This document shows, in pieces, positions 53,281 to 61,976 of a stretch of 64,000 bases of DNA (its first letter is position 1; each line of letters opens with the position of its first letter). The notes beneath the pieces are model-generated. The model searched no databases. It worked only from the letters and a program-made list of their open reading frames with translations, and was not told the origin of the DNA. The stretch is taken from positions 1,798,001 through 1,862,000 of the forward strand of contig NZ_CP096270.1 in assembly GCF_023204835.1 (NCBI RefSeq). Direction: 5' to 3'. Origin of the DNA: Salinarchaeum laminariae. Lineage in GTDB: Archaea; Halobacteriota; Halobacteria; Halobacteriales; Salinarchaeaceae. The translations under genes and the position numbers were made by a program.

Positions 53281-54696
53281 ATGGTCGATCGCGGACGCGT
53301 GGCTGGGGTCTGGCGGCGCGTCCTCTCCCTCTCGTGGCCGATGATGGTCGAGCAGGTCACGCGGACCGGGATGCGGACGACGGACGTCCTCGTCACGGCG
53401 CTGTTCTCGCCGATCGCCGTCGCGGCGATCGGGCTCGCGGATCTCTTCGCTCGATTGCCGTTGCGGATCGGACTGGGTCTCGGAACGGGCGCGATCGCGC
53501 TCTCGAGTCAGGACACTGGCGCCGGCGCTGAGGCGACGCGCGACGAGGCGATCTCGCAGGCGTTGCTCGTCGGCGCGCTCGCCGGAATTCCGTTCATGCT
53601 GTTTGGATTCTTGCTCGGCGAGCCAGCGATCGCACTCATCGGCGAGTGGGGCGATCCCGAGGAGGTCGCCGAGGTCGCGGATCTCGGCGGCACCTACCTC
53701 GCGATCATCTTCGCGACTGCGCCGGCCAGACACGTTTCGCTGATCGCCGCTCGGTCGCTCCAGGGGACCGGCGACACCCGGACGCCGATGTACGTCAACG
53801 TCGTTTCGAACCTGCTCAACGTCGCGCTGTCGGTGATTCTCGGGCTCGGGTTGCTCGGCGCGCCGCGCCTCGAGGTGGTCGGCGTCGGGCTGGCGACGGC
53901 GATCGGGAACGTGTTCACCGCCGGCGCGTTGCTGGCGGTGCTCGCACTCGGCGTGCGCGGTGCGGGGCTCCGACGCCCCACGCAGCTCGTGATCGCGAAG
54001 CAGCTGCTCGTGGTCTCTGCTCCGAAGATCGCGGAAGGGCTGTTCGCGACCGTCGTCGAGTTCCCGTTCAATGCCCTGCTGCTGTACTTCGGAACCCCCG
54101 TCAACGCGGGCTACCAGATCGGGCGCCGCGTCTACCAGCAGGTGACGAGTCCCCTCTCGCGAGGGCTCCACGTCGCAGCGAGCGTGGTCGTCGGCCAGTC
54201 GCTGGGCGCCGGCAAGCCCGACGACGCGCGGTTCGAGGGCTGGGCGACGACGGCACTGGGCGTCCTGTTCGTCGGCGGCATCGGTCTCGGACTCGTCGTC
54301 GCAGCGCGGCCGATCGTGACGCTGTTCACCGGCGACGCCGCGACGGCGCGCCACGCGACCGCGTTCGTTCGCGCGTACGGTATCGGCGCACCGTTCGTCG
54401 CCGGAATGGTGGTGCTCTCCGGCGCCCTCCAGGGTGCAAGCGAGACGCGGACTCCGCTCGTCGCCCGGGCGTCGGGTCTGCTCGTGGTCTATCTCGGGGT
54501 CTCCGTCATCGGCGGGCTCGTGCTCGGGTTCGGGCCGCTGGCGATCTACGTCGCCGTCGCGAGCTGGCACGTCTGGGCGTTCGCGATCGTGCTCTGGGGG
54601 TTCGCTCGCGGCGACTGGGCGGAGCGCGCAGCGTCGATGATGGCCGATCGCGGCACGTCCGTCGACTCGCCGGTCGCGAGCGATTCAGACGGGTAA
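53281..54696 (+). CDS. MATE-family multidrug/toxin efflux protein
   Basis: 471 residues, about twelve hydrophobic segments in two halves, each starting with an LSWPMMVEQVTR/ASVVVGQSLGAGKPDDA-type segment typical of MatE domains. GFAGAGLRRP-like loops are absent, but PIAVAAIGLADLFARLP, SRGLHVAASVVVGQSLGAG and ETRTPLVARASGLLV match MATE/NorM. Substrate (drug, toxin or organic cation) unknown; sodium or proton coupling cannot be judged. Promoter not obvious. Confidence 0.85.
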   Translation: MVDRGRVAGVWRRVLSLSWPMMVEQVTRTGMRTTDVLVTALFSPIAVAAIGLADLFARLPLRIGLGLGTGAIALSSQDTGAGAEATRDEAISQALLVGALAGIPFMLFGFLLGEPAIALIGEWGDPEEVAEVADLGGTYLAIIFATAPARHVSLIAARSLQGTGDTRTPMYVNVVSNLLNVALSVILGLGLLGAPRLEVVGVGLATAIGNVFTAGALLAVLALGVRGAGLRRPTQLVIAKQLLVVSAPKIAEGLFATVVEFPFNALLLYFGTPVNAGYQIGRRVYQQVTSPLSRGLHVAASVVVGQSLGAGKPDDARFEGWATTALGVLFVGGIGLGLVVAARPIVTLFTGDAATARHATAFVRAYGIGAPFVAGMVVLSGALQGASETRTPLVARASGLLVVYLGVSVIGGLVLGFGPLAIYVAVASWHVWAFAIVLWGFARGDWAERAASMMADRGTSVDSPVASDSDG

Positions 54697-54841
54697 CGAT
54701 CGTATCGGGGGGTGATCGGAGCCCGGGATCCCTCGCGATCGAACGTCGTCGGGCGGACGGAGGGCCTTCTATCCTGTGGCGACTGTCCGGCTCTGCGAGA
54801 GACCCCTATCTCCAAGTGGTATCCCCCGGAACGCAGAAGCG

Positions 54842-56428
54842 ATGAGTCTCGACGACGCGGTGCGCAACAGCGCCCGATCGTTCGGCTCCCGCCCATCGCA
54901 GGTCCTTCCCTTCTACGTCGCCGGCGTCGCCGTCCCGGTGATCGTTCGGGTGGTGCCCTTCCTGGGTCTCCTGCTCGCCTACCTCTCTCTTCAGGGAAGC
55001 GGCCGCCTCGAGGCGGTTCGTGCGGAGCTGGAGCCGGCGGCGCCGATCAGTATCGACGGCGTGACGAGGGGAACGACCGAAGCGAGTGCGATCGACGAGG
55101 AGGCGCTCGGGGAAGCGCTGCTCGACCTCCTCACGCCGACGGTGATCGCGATTCTCGTGGTTACGACGCTGGTCTCCATACTGCTCTTCGCGGTCATGCA
55201 GTCCGCCGTTGCTGCGGGGCGACTGCACACGGTGTTCGCAGTGCTCACCGGGGGCGCGCAGACCGGTTCGACCGATCCTGGGCCGACGGCCGGTGCGGAC
55301 GGAACTGCCTCCACCCAGGCGCCGACGCGCGCTGGCGTCGACGGCGTCTTCGAGCACACGTGGACGTTCTTCGGGCTCGCAGTGCTGGAGTTCCTCGCCA
55401 TTCTGGTGCTGTTCGGGATTCCAACTGCGATGATCGCCATCGCGGTTCTGGCGGATTTCATCTGGCTCGTGATCCCAGCGATTCCGATGTTCTTCCTCGC
55501 AATTCCGGTGGCTCTACTCGTCCGGCTCCTCTTCGCGTTCGCGCGGCCGGCAGCGGTCGTCGAGGGGGCCGGCGCGATTCCGGCTCTCAAGAACGGATAC
55601 GGCCACGTAAGAGGGAACCTCCTCCAGTCGATCGGCTACGGCGCGCTCGCGCTCGGTCTGGTGATGGTCGCGAACATGATCGGAGGTGCGTTCAGTCAGT
55701 TCGGCGCGGTCAGCGTCTCGACGCTGGTGCCGCTCGTGTTCGTCTTCCCGCTGCTCGACCTCGCGAAGACGTCGCTGTACGCCCAGGACGCCGGCGTCGC
55801 ACTCGCGTCGCCACCGATCCCCGAGCGTGGACGAATCGAACGACTGCGTGGGGGAGTTGCCCGCGGCTGGTCTGCGTTCGTCTCGTTCACTCGTGGCCAC
55901 CTCGGTCTCGTTGCGATCAGTACCGTCGTCCTCGCTGCGGGCGTCTGGGTCGGGCTCTGGGCAGGTTCGCAGGTCGACGACCTGTTCGTGGCCTCGATCG
56001 AGACGCGAATCGGCCGACAGGGGCCGATCGCGGCGTTCTTCCACTACGCAGCCAACAACTGGTCCGTCGCCGCCGGCCAGTCTCTCGCGGGCATCGCCGT
56101 CGGCGTGCCAACGATCGTTTCGCTGGCATTCAACGGAGCGAACGTCGGCTTCCTCTACCAGCTCGAGGCGGATCAAGAGATCCTGCTCGCGTTCGTGGCT
56201 CCCCACGGCGTCATCGAGATTCCGGCGTTGCTGTTCTCGGGCGCGTTGGGACTGCACCTCGGCCGCGTCGGCTGGGGGTACGCGTTCGGCGACGTGGACC
56301 GCGACCGGCTCGCCTCGGCGATCGACCGCGCCTTTCAGGTGCTCGTCGGCCTCGCCGTGTTGTTCGTCGTCGCCGCAGTGATCGAGGGGTTCGTGAGCCC
56401 GTACTACTGGCGGCTGATCGGGATCTGA
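54842..56428 (+). CDS. Two-part membrane protein with SpoIIM/DUF95-like C-terminus
   Basis: 528 residues from the ATG at 54842. The first ~320 residues contain five or six hydrophobic helices separated by acidic loops and are not recognised. The last 160 residues contain NNWSVAAGQSLAGIAVGVPT, AFNGANVGFLY and the PHGVIEIPALLFSGALGLHLG segment, the hallmark of stage II sporulation protein M/DUF95 membrane proteins. The role in archaea is unknown. The in-frame codons before the ATG are not membrane-like. Confidence 0.75.
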   Translation: MSLDDAVRNSARSFGSRPSQVLPFYVAGVAVPVIVRVVPFLGLLLAYLSLQGSGRLEAVRAELEPAAPISIDGVTRGTTEASAIDEEALGEALLDLLTPTVIAILVVTTLVSILLFAVMQSAVAAGRLHTVFAVLTGGAQTGSTDPGPTAGADGTASTQAPTRAGVDGVFEHTWTFFGLAVLEFLAILVLFGIPTAMIAIAVLADFIWLVIPAIPMFFLAIPVALLVRLLFAFARPAAVVEGAGAIPALKNGYGHVRGNLLQSIGYGALALGLVMVANMIGGAFSQFGAVSVSTLVPLVFVFPLLDLAKTSLYAQDAGVALASPPIPERGRIERLRGGVARGWSAFVSFTRGHLGLVAISTVVLAAGVWVGLWAGSQVDDLFVASIETRIGRQGPIAAFFHYAANNWSVAAGQSLAGIAVGVPTIVSLAFNGANVGFLYQLEADQEILLAFVAPHGVIEIPALLFSGALGLHLGRVGWGYAFGDVDRDRLASAIDRAFQVLVGLAVLFVVAAVIEGFVSPYYWRLIGI

Positions 56429-56649
56429 CCTCGTGCCATCTCGATCCTGTGCGAGGCCTGCTTATGGTTGATTGGTGTCCTGAGCCGTGTCCTGAGCGGG
56501 TCCATCACAGCGCCCCTGTAACGTTCAGAGTGGGTGTTTCGAGCGCTCTCCTGTGGGAACTGCCGGCGAGCCCGAACTGGTTCGGCCGTCGTTCCAGTGA
56601 GCCGAGAATCGCGGCCCCGCTTTTCGGGGTGAATCCCTGAAGGGCTGCT

Positions 56650-57156
56650 ATGGGACGCCAGCGCACGGGGGACGACCGATCGCTGCTGGACGATGACTCG
56701 ACGATCAGCGGCACGTCCGGCGAGACGGACCAATCGGCTGCGGGTCGATCCTCGCGAACGGACGATCGAACGGCTACCGACGGTGGAGCGAGCCAGGGCC
56801 GCAACGGCATCTGGGACTCCGAGTCTTTCGGCCGATCCGACGACGCCCAGCGTGGTGGACCCGACAACGGATCCTCGCTCGTGACGGACCGCGAGCAGAC
56901 GGCAGAGGAGCAGGCCACGGTGGAAGTCGAGCCCGAAGACGAGCTGATCCGCGTGGATCTCGACAAGCTCACCGACCGACAGCTCGAAGTCCTCGAGACG
57001 GCCCACGATCTGGGCTACTATCAGTATCCTCGGGGTGCCAACGCCTCCGAGGTCGCGGAAGCGCTCGACATCTGCCCGTCGACGCTCGCCGAGCATCTCG
57101 CCGCTGCGCAGACGAAGCTGCTTGCCGACGTGCTCGGCGAGGACGAGACTCGATAA
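56650..57156 (+). CDS. Bat-type HTH_10 DNA-binding protein with disordered N-terminus
   Basis: 168 residues. About 90 N-terminal residues are Asp/Ser/Gly-rich and probably disordered. The C-terminal part has the HTH_10 pattern of Bat-family regulators: LTDRQLEVLETAHDLGYYQ, RGANASEVAEALDI and CPSTLAEHLAAAQTKLLAD. It lacks the GAF/PAS sensing domains of full Bat proteins, so it may respond to another partner or be a stand-alone DNA-binding unit. The gene ends about 50 bp before ilvA. No recognisable promoter box. Confidence 0.82.
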   Translation: MGRQRTGDDRSLLDDDSTISGTSGETDQSAAGRSSRTDDRTATDGGASQGRNGIWDSESFGRSDDAQRGGPDNGSSLVTDREQTAEEQATVEVEPEDELIRVDLDKLTDRQLEVLETAHDLGYYQYPRGANASEVAEALDICPSTLAEHLAAAQTKLLADVLGEDETR

Positions 57157-57208
57157 CGTCTCTCCCGGCCCCGAACCGCTTAACAGTCGAGGGTGGGAAG
57201 TCCGCCCT

Positions 57209-58420
57209 ATGCTCTCTCTTTCCGACGTCGAAGCTGCCCGCGAGCGCGTCGCCGAGACCGCCCGGGACACACCGCTGAAGCACTCGCATACTTTTTCCGC
57301 GATGACCGGTGCGGACGTTCACCTGAAACTCGAGAACTTCCAGCGCACGGGTGCGTTCAAGATCCGCGGCGCGACGAACCGCATAAAGACGTTGTCCACC
57401 GCGGAGCAAGAGGCGGGTGTCGTCACAGCGAGTGCAGGTAACCACGCGCAGGGCGTGGCGCTCGCTGCCTCGCGGCTCGGCGTCGACGCGAAGATCGTCA
57501 TGCCTGAGCACGCGCCCATCTCGAAGCTCCAGGCAACCCAGTCCTACGGTGCCACCGTCGAACTCCACGGGATGGACTACGCGGAAGCGGCCGAGCGTGC
57601 CCACGAGATCGAGGCGACCGAGGACCGCACCTACGTCCACGCATTCGACGACGAGATGATCATGGCGGGCCAGGGGACCATCGGTCTCGAGGTCCTCGAG
57701 CAGTGTCCCGAGGTCGACACCGTCGTCGTCGGCGTCGGCGGTGGCGGGCTCATCAGCGGGATCTCGACCGCGATCAAAGCCAAGCGACCCGACGTTCGCG
57801 TGATCGGCGTCCAGGCCGACGGCGCTGCGAGCCTCGCTCAGTCGCTGGACAAGGGCGAGATCTACGAGCGGGACTCCGTCGACACGATGGCCGACGGGAT
57901 CGCCACGCGACGGGTGGGAGACCGGACCTTCGAGGTGATCCAGGAGCGCGTCGACGAGGTCGTCACCGTCTCCGATCCCGAGATCGCGATGGCGGTGCTC
58001 TACCTCCTCGAGCGATCGAAGACCCTCGTCGAGGGTGCCGGTGCCGCGCCGCTGGCTGCCATCCTGCAGGATCGGTTCCGGTTCGCCGAGGACGAGACGA
58101 TCGTCCCGTGTCTCTGTGGCGGAAACATCGATCTCAACACCCTGACGACGGTGATCGTGCGCGGACTCGTCGAAACTGGCCGGTACGTCAAGCTCAAGAC
58201 CGTCCTCAAGGACCGCCCCGGCGCGCTCGACGATCTGATCGCGATCCTCTCCGAACACCGGGCCAACATCTACCGGATCCAGCACGACCGCAGCTCCCGC
58301 GACATCGACATGAACGCCGCCGAGGTGGAGCTCGATCTGGAGACCCGCGGCCACGAGCACGTCGCCGACCTTCTCGACGCGATGGAGGCCCGCGGCTACG
58401 ACGTGGAGCTGCTGGTCTGA
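57209..58420 (+). CDS. ilvA: Threonine dehydratase with C-terminal ACT domain
   Basis: 403 residues from the ATG at 57209. PLP-Lys K51 in TGAFKIRGATN; HAQGVALAASRLGV, the GGGGLISGIS glycine loop (about 177-186), and an ACT-type regulatory domain at about 325-403 (VLKDRPGALDDLIAILSE). Deaminates threonine to 2-oxobutyrate for isoleucine synthesis; the ACT domain suggests feedback control. A TTAACAG box 29 nt upstream of the ATG supports the start. Serine dehydratase activity is possible. Confidence 0.93.
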   Translation: MLSLSDVEAARERVAETARDTPLKHSHTFSAMTGADVHLKLENFQRTGAFKIRGATNRIKTLSTAEQEAGVVTASAGNHAQGVALAASRLGVDAKIVMPEHAPISKLQATQSYGATVELHGMDYAEAAERAHEIEATEDRTYVHAFDDEMIMAGQGTIGLEVLEQCPEVDTVVVGVGGGGLISGISTAIKAKRPDVRVIGVQADGAASLAQSLDKGEIYERDSVDTMADGIATRRVGDRTFEVIQERVDEVVTVSDPEIAMAVLYLLERSKTLVEGAGAAPLAAILQDRFRFAEDETIVPCLCGGNIDLNTLTTVIVRGLVETGRYVKLKTVLKDRPGALDDLIAILSEHRANIYRIQHDRSSRDIDMNAAEVELDLETRGHEHVADLLDAMEARGYDVELLV

Positions 58421-58500
58421 TCCAGGCATAGCTACCGACCGACCACTGCTCTCCGCGAGCCGACGCCGTCCACCGCGCGCAAACTGACGGCCGGCCACCG

Positions 58501-58694
58501 GGTGGGACTGGAAGGGGCCGACCGCTCGCGTTCGCTGAGGAAGCAAGCACTGGACCGAGCGAACGGAGTGAGCGAGGGAAGCGCGCAGCGAGTGTTCCGC
58601 GAGCGTAGCGAGCGGAACGTCGGAAGACGAGCGGAGCGAGTCTTCCGGAACAGCGGACGCGAGCGGGAGGGGGCTTCCTGGCTGTTCGCGGTCG
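58501..58694. repeat. Inverted full-length copy of the dispersed noncoding repeat
   Basis: 194 bp, opposite in orientation to the 52.9-kb copy: starts GGGACTGGAAGGGGCCGACC, ends GCGGGAGGGGGCTTCCTGGC and continues to TGTTCGCGGTCG. Its interior is a series of short palindromes (GCGAACGGAGTGAGCGAG, CGAGCGTAGCGAGCGG, GACGAGCGGAGCGAGTC). It occupies most of the 383-bp ilvA-metY gap; the remainder holds the metY promoter. Confidence 0.7.
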
Positions 58695-58754
58695 CGGTCT
58701 CAGAAGTCACTCTTGCAGATTCACACGGTGGTCGCTCTCAGTTCTCGTCAGGTC

Positions 58755-58775
58755 TTGCCGTAACTGGTGGTTATA
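58755..58775 (+). promoter_or_regulatory. Shared 21-nt met promoter element (metY copy)
   Basis: TTGCCGTAACTG followed by GTGGTTATA, with the TATA part starting 33 nt before the metY ATG. The metX leader copy at 60519-60539 is identical apart from two bases just after the CTG. A second shared string, ACTC(T/C)TGCAGAT, lies at 58708-58719 here, about 35 bp further upstream, and directly upstream of the element in the other copy. Likely TATA/BRE plus an operator. Confidence 0.6.
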
Positions 58776-58803
58776 GACGCTTCGAGCCATATGCACGTCG
58801 TAC

Positions 58804-60177
58804 ATGAGCAACGAGGAGCCTTCGGACGCGGAGCCCCGGCGAAGCGATGGTGCTCCACGCCGCCGCCTCGGCACGCGAGCGGTCCACGCTGGGCAGGAGG
58901 AGCCGGACCCCGCCACGGGCGCTCGCGCGCCACCGATCCACCAGACGTCGTCCTACGTCTTCCCTGATGCTGAGGAGGCGGCGGGCCGCTACGCGCTCGA
59001 ACGCGGCGGCCATCTCTACTCCCGGATCTCGAATCCGACGGTCGAGATTCTCGAGGAGCGTCTCGCCTCCCTGGAGAACGGAGCGGGCGCCGTGGCCACG
59101 GACAGCGGCATGGCCGCGCTCGACTCGATCACGCTGGTCCTCGCGCGGGCCGGCGACAACGTCGTCTGTTCGACGGACACCTACGGCGGCACGACGACGT
59201 ATCTCTCGAAGACTGCCGAGCGCCGCGGGATCGAGGCCCGGTTCGTCCCGACGCTGGAGTACGATGCGTACGAGGAGCAGATCGACGACGACACCGCCTA
59301 CGTCCACCTCGAGACGATCGGCAACCCCTCGCTCGTGACGCCGGACTTCGAGCGCGTCGCCGAGATCGCCCACGAGCAGAACGTGCCGGTCGTCGTCGAC
59401 AACACGTTCGCGACGCCCGCGCTCTGTCGGCCGCTCGAACACGGCGCGGACGTGGTCTGGAACTCGACGACGAAGTGGCTCCACGGCGCCGGCACCACCG
59501 TCGGCGGCGTGGTCGTCGACGGCGGTGAGTTCGACTGGGCTGCTGGCGGCTACAAGGAGCTGGCGGGTGAGAACCCGGCCTACGAGGGCGTGGACTTCAG
59601 CGAGCGGTTCGCGGACGCGCCGCTCGCGGCCGCCGTCCGCCTGCGCGCGCTCCGCAGCCTCGGCAATCAGCAGACACCCTTCGACGCCTGGGAGACCCTC
59701 CAGGGGATGCAGACGCTCTCCCTTCGGATGCGCCAGCACTGCGAGAACGCGGCGATCGTCGCGGAGTATCTCGACGACTACGAGGAGGTCGCGTGGGTGG
59801 CATACCCCGGGCTCGACTCCCACGAGACGCACGACAACGCCAGCCGCTACCTCGGCGATCCCCCGGACGACGCCAGCCGCGGTGCCGGCACGCGCGTCGA
59901 CGGCTACGGCGGCATGATCGCATTCGGGCTGACGGACGGCTTCCAGGCGGGCAAACGATTCTGCGAGCGCGTCGAACTCGCGAGCTTCCTCGCGAACGTC
60001 GGCGACGCGAAGACGCTCGTGATCCATCCGGCGTCGACGACCCACGCGCAGCTGACCCCCGAGGAACAGCGCGACGCAGGCGTCTCGCCCGATCTGCTGC
60101 GGCTCTCCGTCGGTATCGAAGATCCCGCGGATATCCTCGCAGATATCGACGCCGGGATCGAGGCTGCGACGGAGTAA
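58804..60177 (+). CDS. metY: O-acetylhomoserine aminocarboxypropyltransferase / cystathionine synthase-type enzyme
   Basis: 457 residues of the Cys/Met metabolism PLP family. LGTRAVHAGQE, PPIHQTSSYVF, YSRISNPTVEILEERLASLE, VDNTFATP and the PLP lysine K224 in STTKWLHG are all present. The length and the inserted GGGEFDWAAGGYKELAGEN-type stretch favour the O-acetylhomoserine sulfhydrylase (MetY/Met17) group over cystathionine synthase. With metX downstream it would make homocysteine directly from O-acetylhomoserine and sulfide. Confidence 0.88.
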   Translation: MSNEEPSDAEPRRSDGAPRRRLGTRAVHAGQEEPDPATGARAPPIHQTSSYVFPDAEEAAGRYALERGGHLYSRISNPTVEILEERLASLENGAGAVATDSGMAALDSITLVLARAGDNVVCSTDTYGGTTTYLSKTAERRGIEARFVPTLEYDAYEEQIDDDTAYVHLETIGNPSLVTPDFERVAEIAHEQNVPVVVDNTFATPALCRPLEHGADVVWNSTTKWLHGAGTTVGGVVVDGGEFDWAAGGYKELAGENPAYEGVDFSERFADAPLAAAVRLRALRSLGNQQTPFDAWETLQGMQTLSLRMRQHCENAAIVAEYLDDYEEVAWVAYPGLDSHETHDNASRYLGDPPDDASRGAGTRVDGYGGMIAFGLTDGFQAGKRFCERVELASFLANVGDAKTLVIHPASTTHAQLTPEEQRDAGVSPDLLRLSVGIEDPADILADIDAGIEAATE

Positions 60178-60232
60178 ACTGCTCTCCGGCTGGCCTTCCA
60201 GAATCCATCGAGAGCCCGGAACCGGACGGCAC

Positions 60233-60406
60233 TCACCCCTCGGCGTAGGCGTCCAGACGGCGGATCACTTCGTTTGCAATCACGCTGAGCGTCATGAAGC
60301 CGCTGACGATGAGCAGTAGGAAGAGCTCCGGAAGAATCACGACGACGATCGAGAGCTGGATGGCGATCGTCATGACGAGCAAGTCCCGCTGCCGAGATTC
60401 GTTCAT
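60233..60406 (-). CDS. Small membrane protein
   Basis: 57 residues (ATG at 60406): a charged start (MNESRQRDLL) followed by one or two hydrophobic helices and a charged end (RRLDAYAEG). No family recognised. It runs against metY (stops 55 bp apart) and its 5' side faces the metX leader, so the two may share the intervening promoter region. Confidence 0.5.
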   Translation of the reverse strand: MNESRQRDLLVMTIAIQLSIVVVILPELFLLLIVSGFMTLSVIANEVIRRLDAYAEG

Positions 60407-60518
60407 TGCTTTGGCGTTCGAATGAACGACGCATAGATCTTCTCCTCGGTCGAGCGGCGGCACGCCATGGCGACGGTGACCGACGAAACGGCCAGATCGA
60501 AGATGACTCCTGCAGATG

Positions 60519-60539
60519 TTGCCGTAACTGTGGGTTATA
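60519..60539 (+). promoter_or_regulatory. Shared 21-nt met promoter element (metX leader copy)
   Basis: TTGCCGTAACTG followed by TGGGTTATA, 19 of 21 bases identical to the metY copy at 58755. Its TATA part starts 33 nt before the ATG of a short leader reading frame (60568), not before the metX ATG (60678). ACTCCTGCAGAT lies just upstream (60506-60517). Confidence 0.6.
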
Positions 60540-60567
60540 TCCTTATGGCACTGTATGCGTGTTGATA

Positions 60568-60693
60568 ATGAATGCATCGGCGCCTTCACACCGGTCGGAC
60601 GCGGAAAGCGGGCTTGATCGCGTAGTGCCGACCGAGGGACCGACAGACTGCAATACCCCGCCGACGGAGGTGTCGCCATGTCGACCACGGTAG
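60568..60693 (+). CDS. Putative leaderless 41-residue leader peptide overlapping metX
   Basis: ATG at 60568, stop at 60691-60693, 41 residues of acidic/polar sequence ([17 protein letters not shown]... with many Pro near the end). It is in a different frame from metX and overlaps its start by 16 bases. The ATG is exactly 33 nt after the start of a promoter's TATA part, the same offset as for metY, so a leaderless transcript would begin translation here and reach metX by coupling. It may also be a frameshifted N-terminus of metX. Confidence 0.35.
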   Translation: MNASAPSHRSDAESGLDRVVPTEGPTDCNTPPTEVSPCRPR

Positions 60694-61919
60694 CGACCGA
60701 GGATCTCGGGGAGTTTCAGTTCGAGTGCGGCGAGTCCATCCCCAATCTGGCGGTCGCCTACGAGACCTACGGCGAGTTCACCGGCGACAACGCCGTGCTC
60801 GTCTGTCACGCGCTGACCGGCAGCGCGCACGTCGCGAAGCGCCGGTTCGACGACGCCGACGATGACGATGCGCTCGCTCACGTGCCCGAGACCGAGGGCC
60901 AGGCCCAGAGCTGGTGGTCCGACGTCGTCGGTCCGGGGAAGGCCATCGACACGAACGAGTATTACGTCGTCTGCGTGAACGATCCGGGCTCCTGTTATGG
61001 CACGACCGGCCCCGCCAGTGAGAACCCCGAGACGGGTGACCCCTACGGCACCGACTTTCCGCCAGTCACCGTGGGCGACTGGACTCGGGTCCAGCGCGCG
61101 GTGCTCGATTCGCTCGGCGTCGGCCGCCTCCACGCCGTCGTCGGCGGCTCCGTCGGCGGGATGAACGTCCTCGACTGGGTGAGCCGCTATCCAGACGACG
61201 TCCGCCGAGCCGTTCCGATCGCCGCCGCCCCTCGACTCGACGCCCAGTCGCTCGCGATCGAGGCGATCGCCCAGCGCGCGATCACCAGCGACTGCAACTG
61301 GAACGGCGGCCACTACTACGGCGAAGACCAGCCCGATCCGAGCCATGGCCTCCAGATTGCCCGGCAACTCGGCCACGTACTCTACCTCTCGAAGGCTTCG
61401 ATGGAGGAGCGCTTCGGCCGGCGGGCCGCCGGGCGGGAGGCCGAGCGCGACACCTTCCCCTCCGATCCAGCGGCCGACTTCTTCCCCTACCGCGACGTGG
61501 AGTCCTACCTCGACTACAACGCCCGGAAGTTCGCCGAGCGCTTCGACGCCAACAGCTACCTCTATCTCACTCGCGCGATGGACAACTTCGACCTCGCCTC
61601 CGGCTACGAGGACGACGCCGACGCGCTCGCGGCGTTCACCGGCGAGGCGCTGGTCATGAGCTTCACCGGCGACTGGCATTTCACCGTCGCGCAGGCTGCG
61701 GAGCTCTCCGACGCCTTCCGGGAGACCGACGTCCGCGTCGCCCACCACGTCGCGGAGTCCGACCACGGTCACGACGCGTTCCTCGTCGAGCCCGAGACCG
61801 TCGGCCCGCCGCTGTCGGACTTCCTCGAAGCGGGCGTCGAGGGCAAGGCCGTCACGGACGCCGACGGCGACGTGCCGGAGGAAGATACGATCCCGCCGGT
61901 CCACTCGAGTCTGTTCTGA
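60678..61919 (+). CDS. metX: Homoserine O-acetyltransferase
   Basis: 413 residues, alpha/beta hydrolase fold of the MetX family. [23 protein letters not shown] and HALTGSAHV open the protein, VGGSVGGMN holds the nucleophile S158, and the late catalytic pair is in [13 protein letters not shown]. Acetylates homoserine for the metY step. Longer than usual around residues 265-275 is not evident. The start at 60678 follows the family, but transcription probably begins about 110 nt upstream near 60565. Confidence 0.9.
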   Translation: MSTTVATEDLGEFQFECGESIPNLAVAYETYGEFTGDNAVLVCHALTGSAHVAKRRFDDADDDDALAHVPETEGQAQSWWSDVVGPGKAIDTNEYYVVCVNDPGSCYGTTGPASENPETGDPYGTDFPPVTVGDWTRVQRAVLDSLGVGRLHAVVGGSVGGMNVLDWVSRYPDDVRRAVPIAAAPRLDAQSLAIEAIAQRAITSDCNWNGGHYYGEDQPDPSHGLQIARQLGHVLYLSKASMEERFGRRAAGREAERDTFPSDPAADFFPYRDVESYLDYNARKFAERFDANSYLYLTRAMDNFDLASGYEDDADALAAFTGEALVMSFTGDWHFTVAQAAELSDAFRETDVRVAHHVAESDHGHDAFLVEPETVGPPLSDFLEAGVEGKAVTDADGDVPEEDTIPPVHSSLF

Positions 61920-61976
61920 ACGGAATTATCGGCCGCAGCCTCTGATCATACAGCTATCTCGGCACAGCTGGCCGTT

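Noticed and set aside
52813-54570. A 585-codon minus-strand frame over MATE and the repeat
   Set aside because: Antisense to the MATE gene, which has clear transmembrane and family signals. The end of the frame is repeat sequence.
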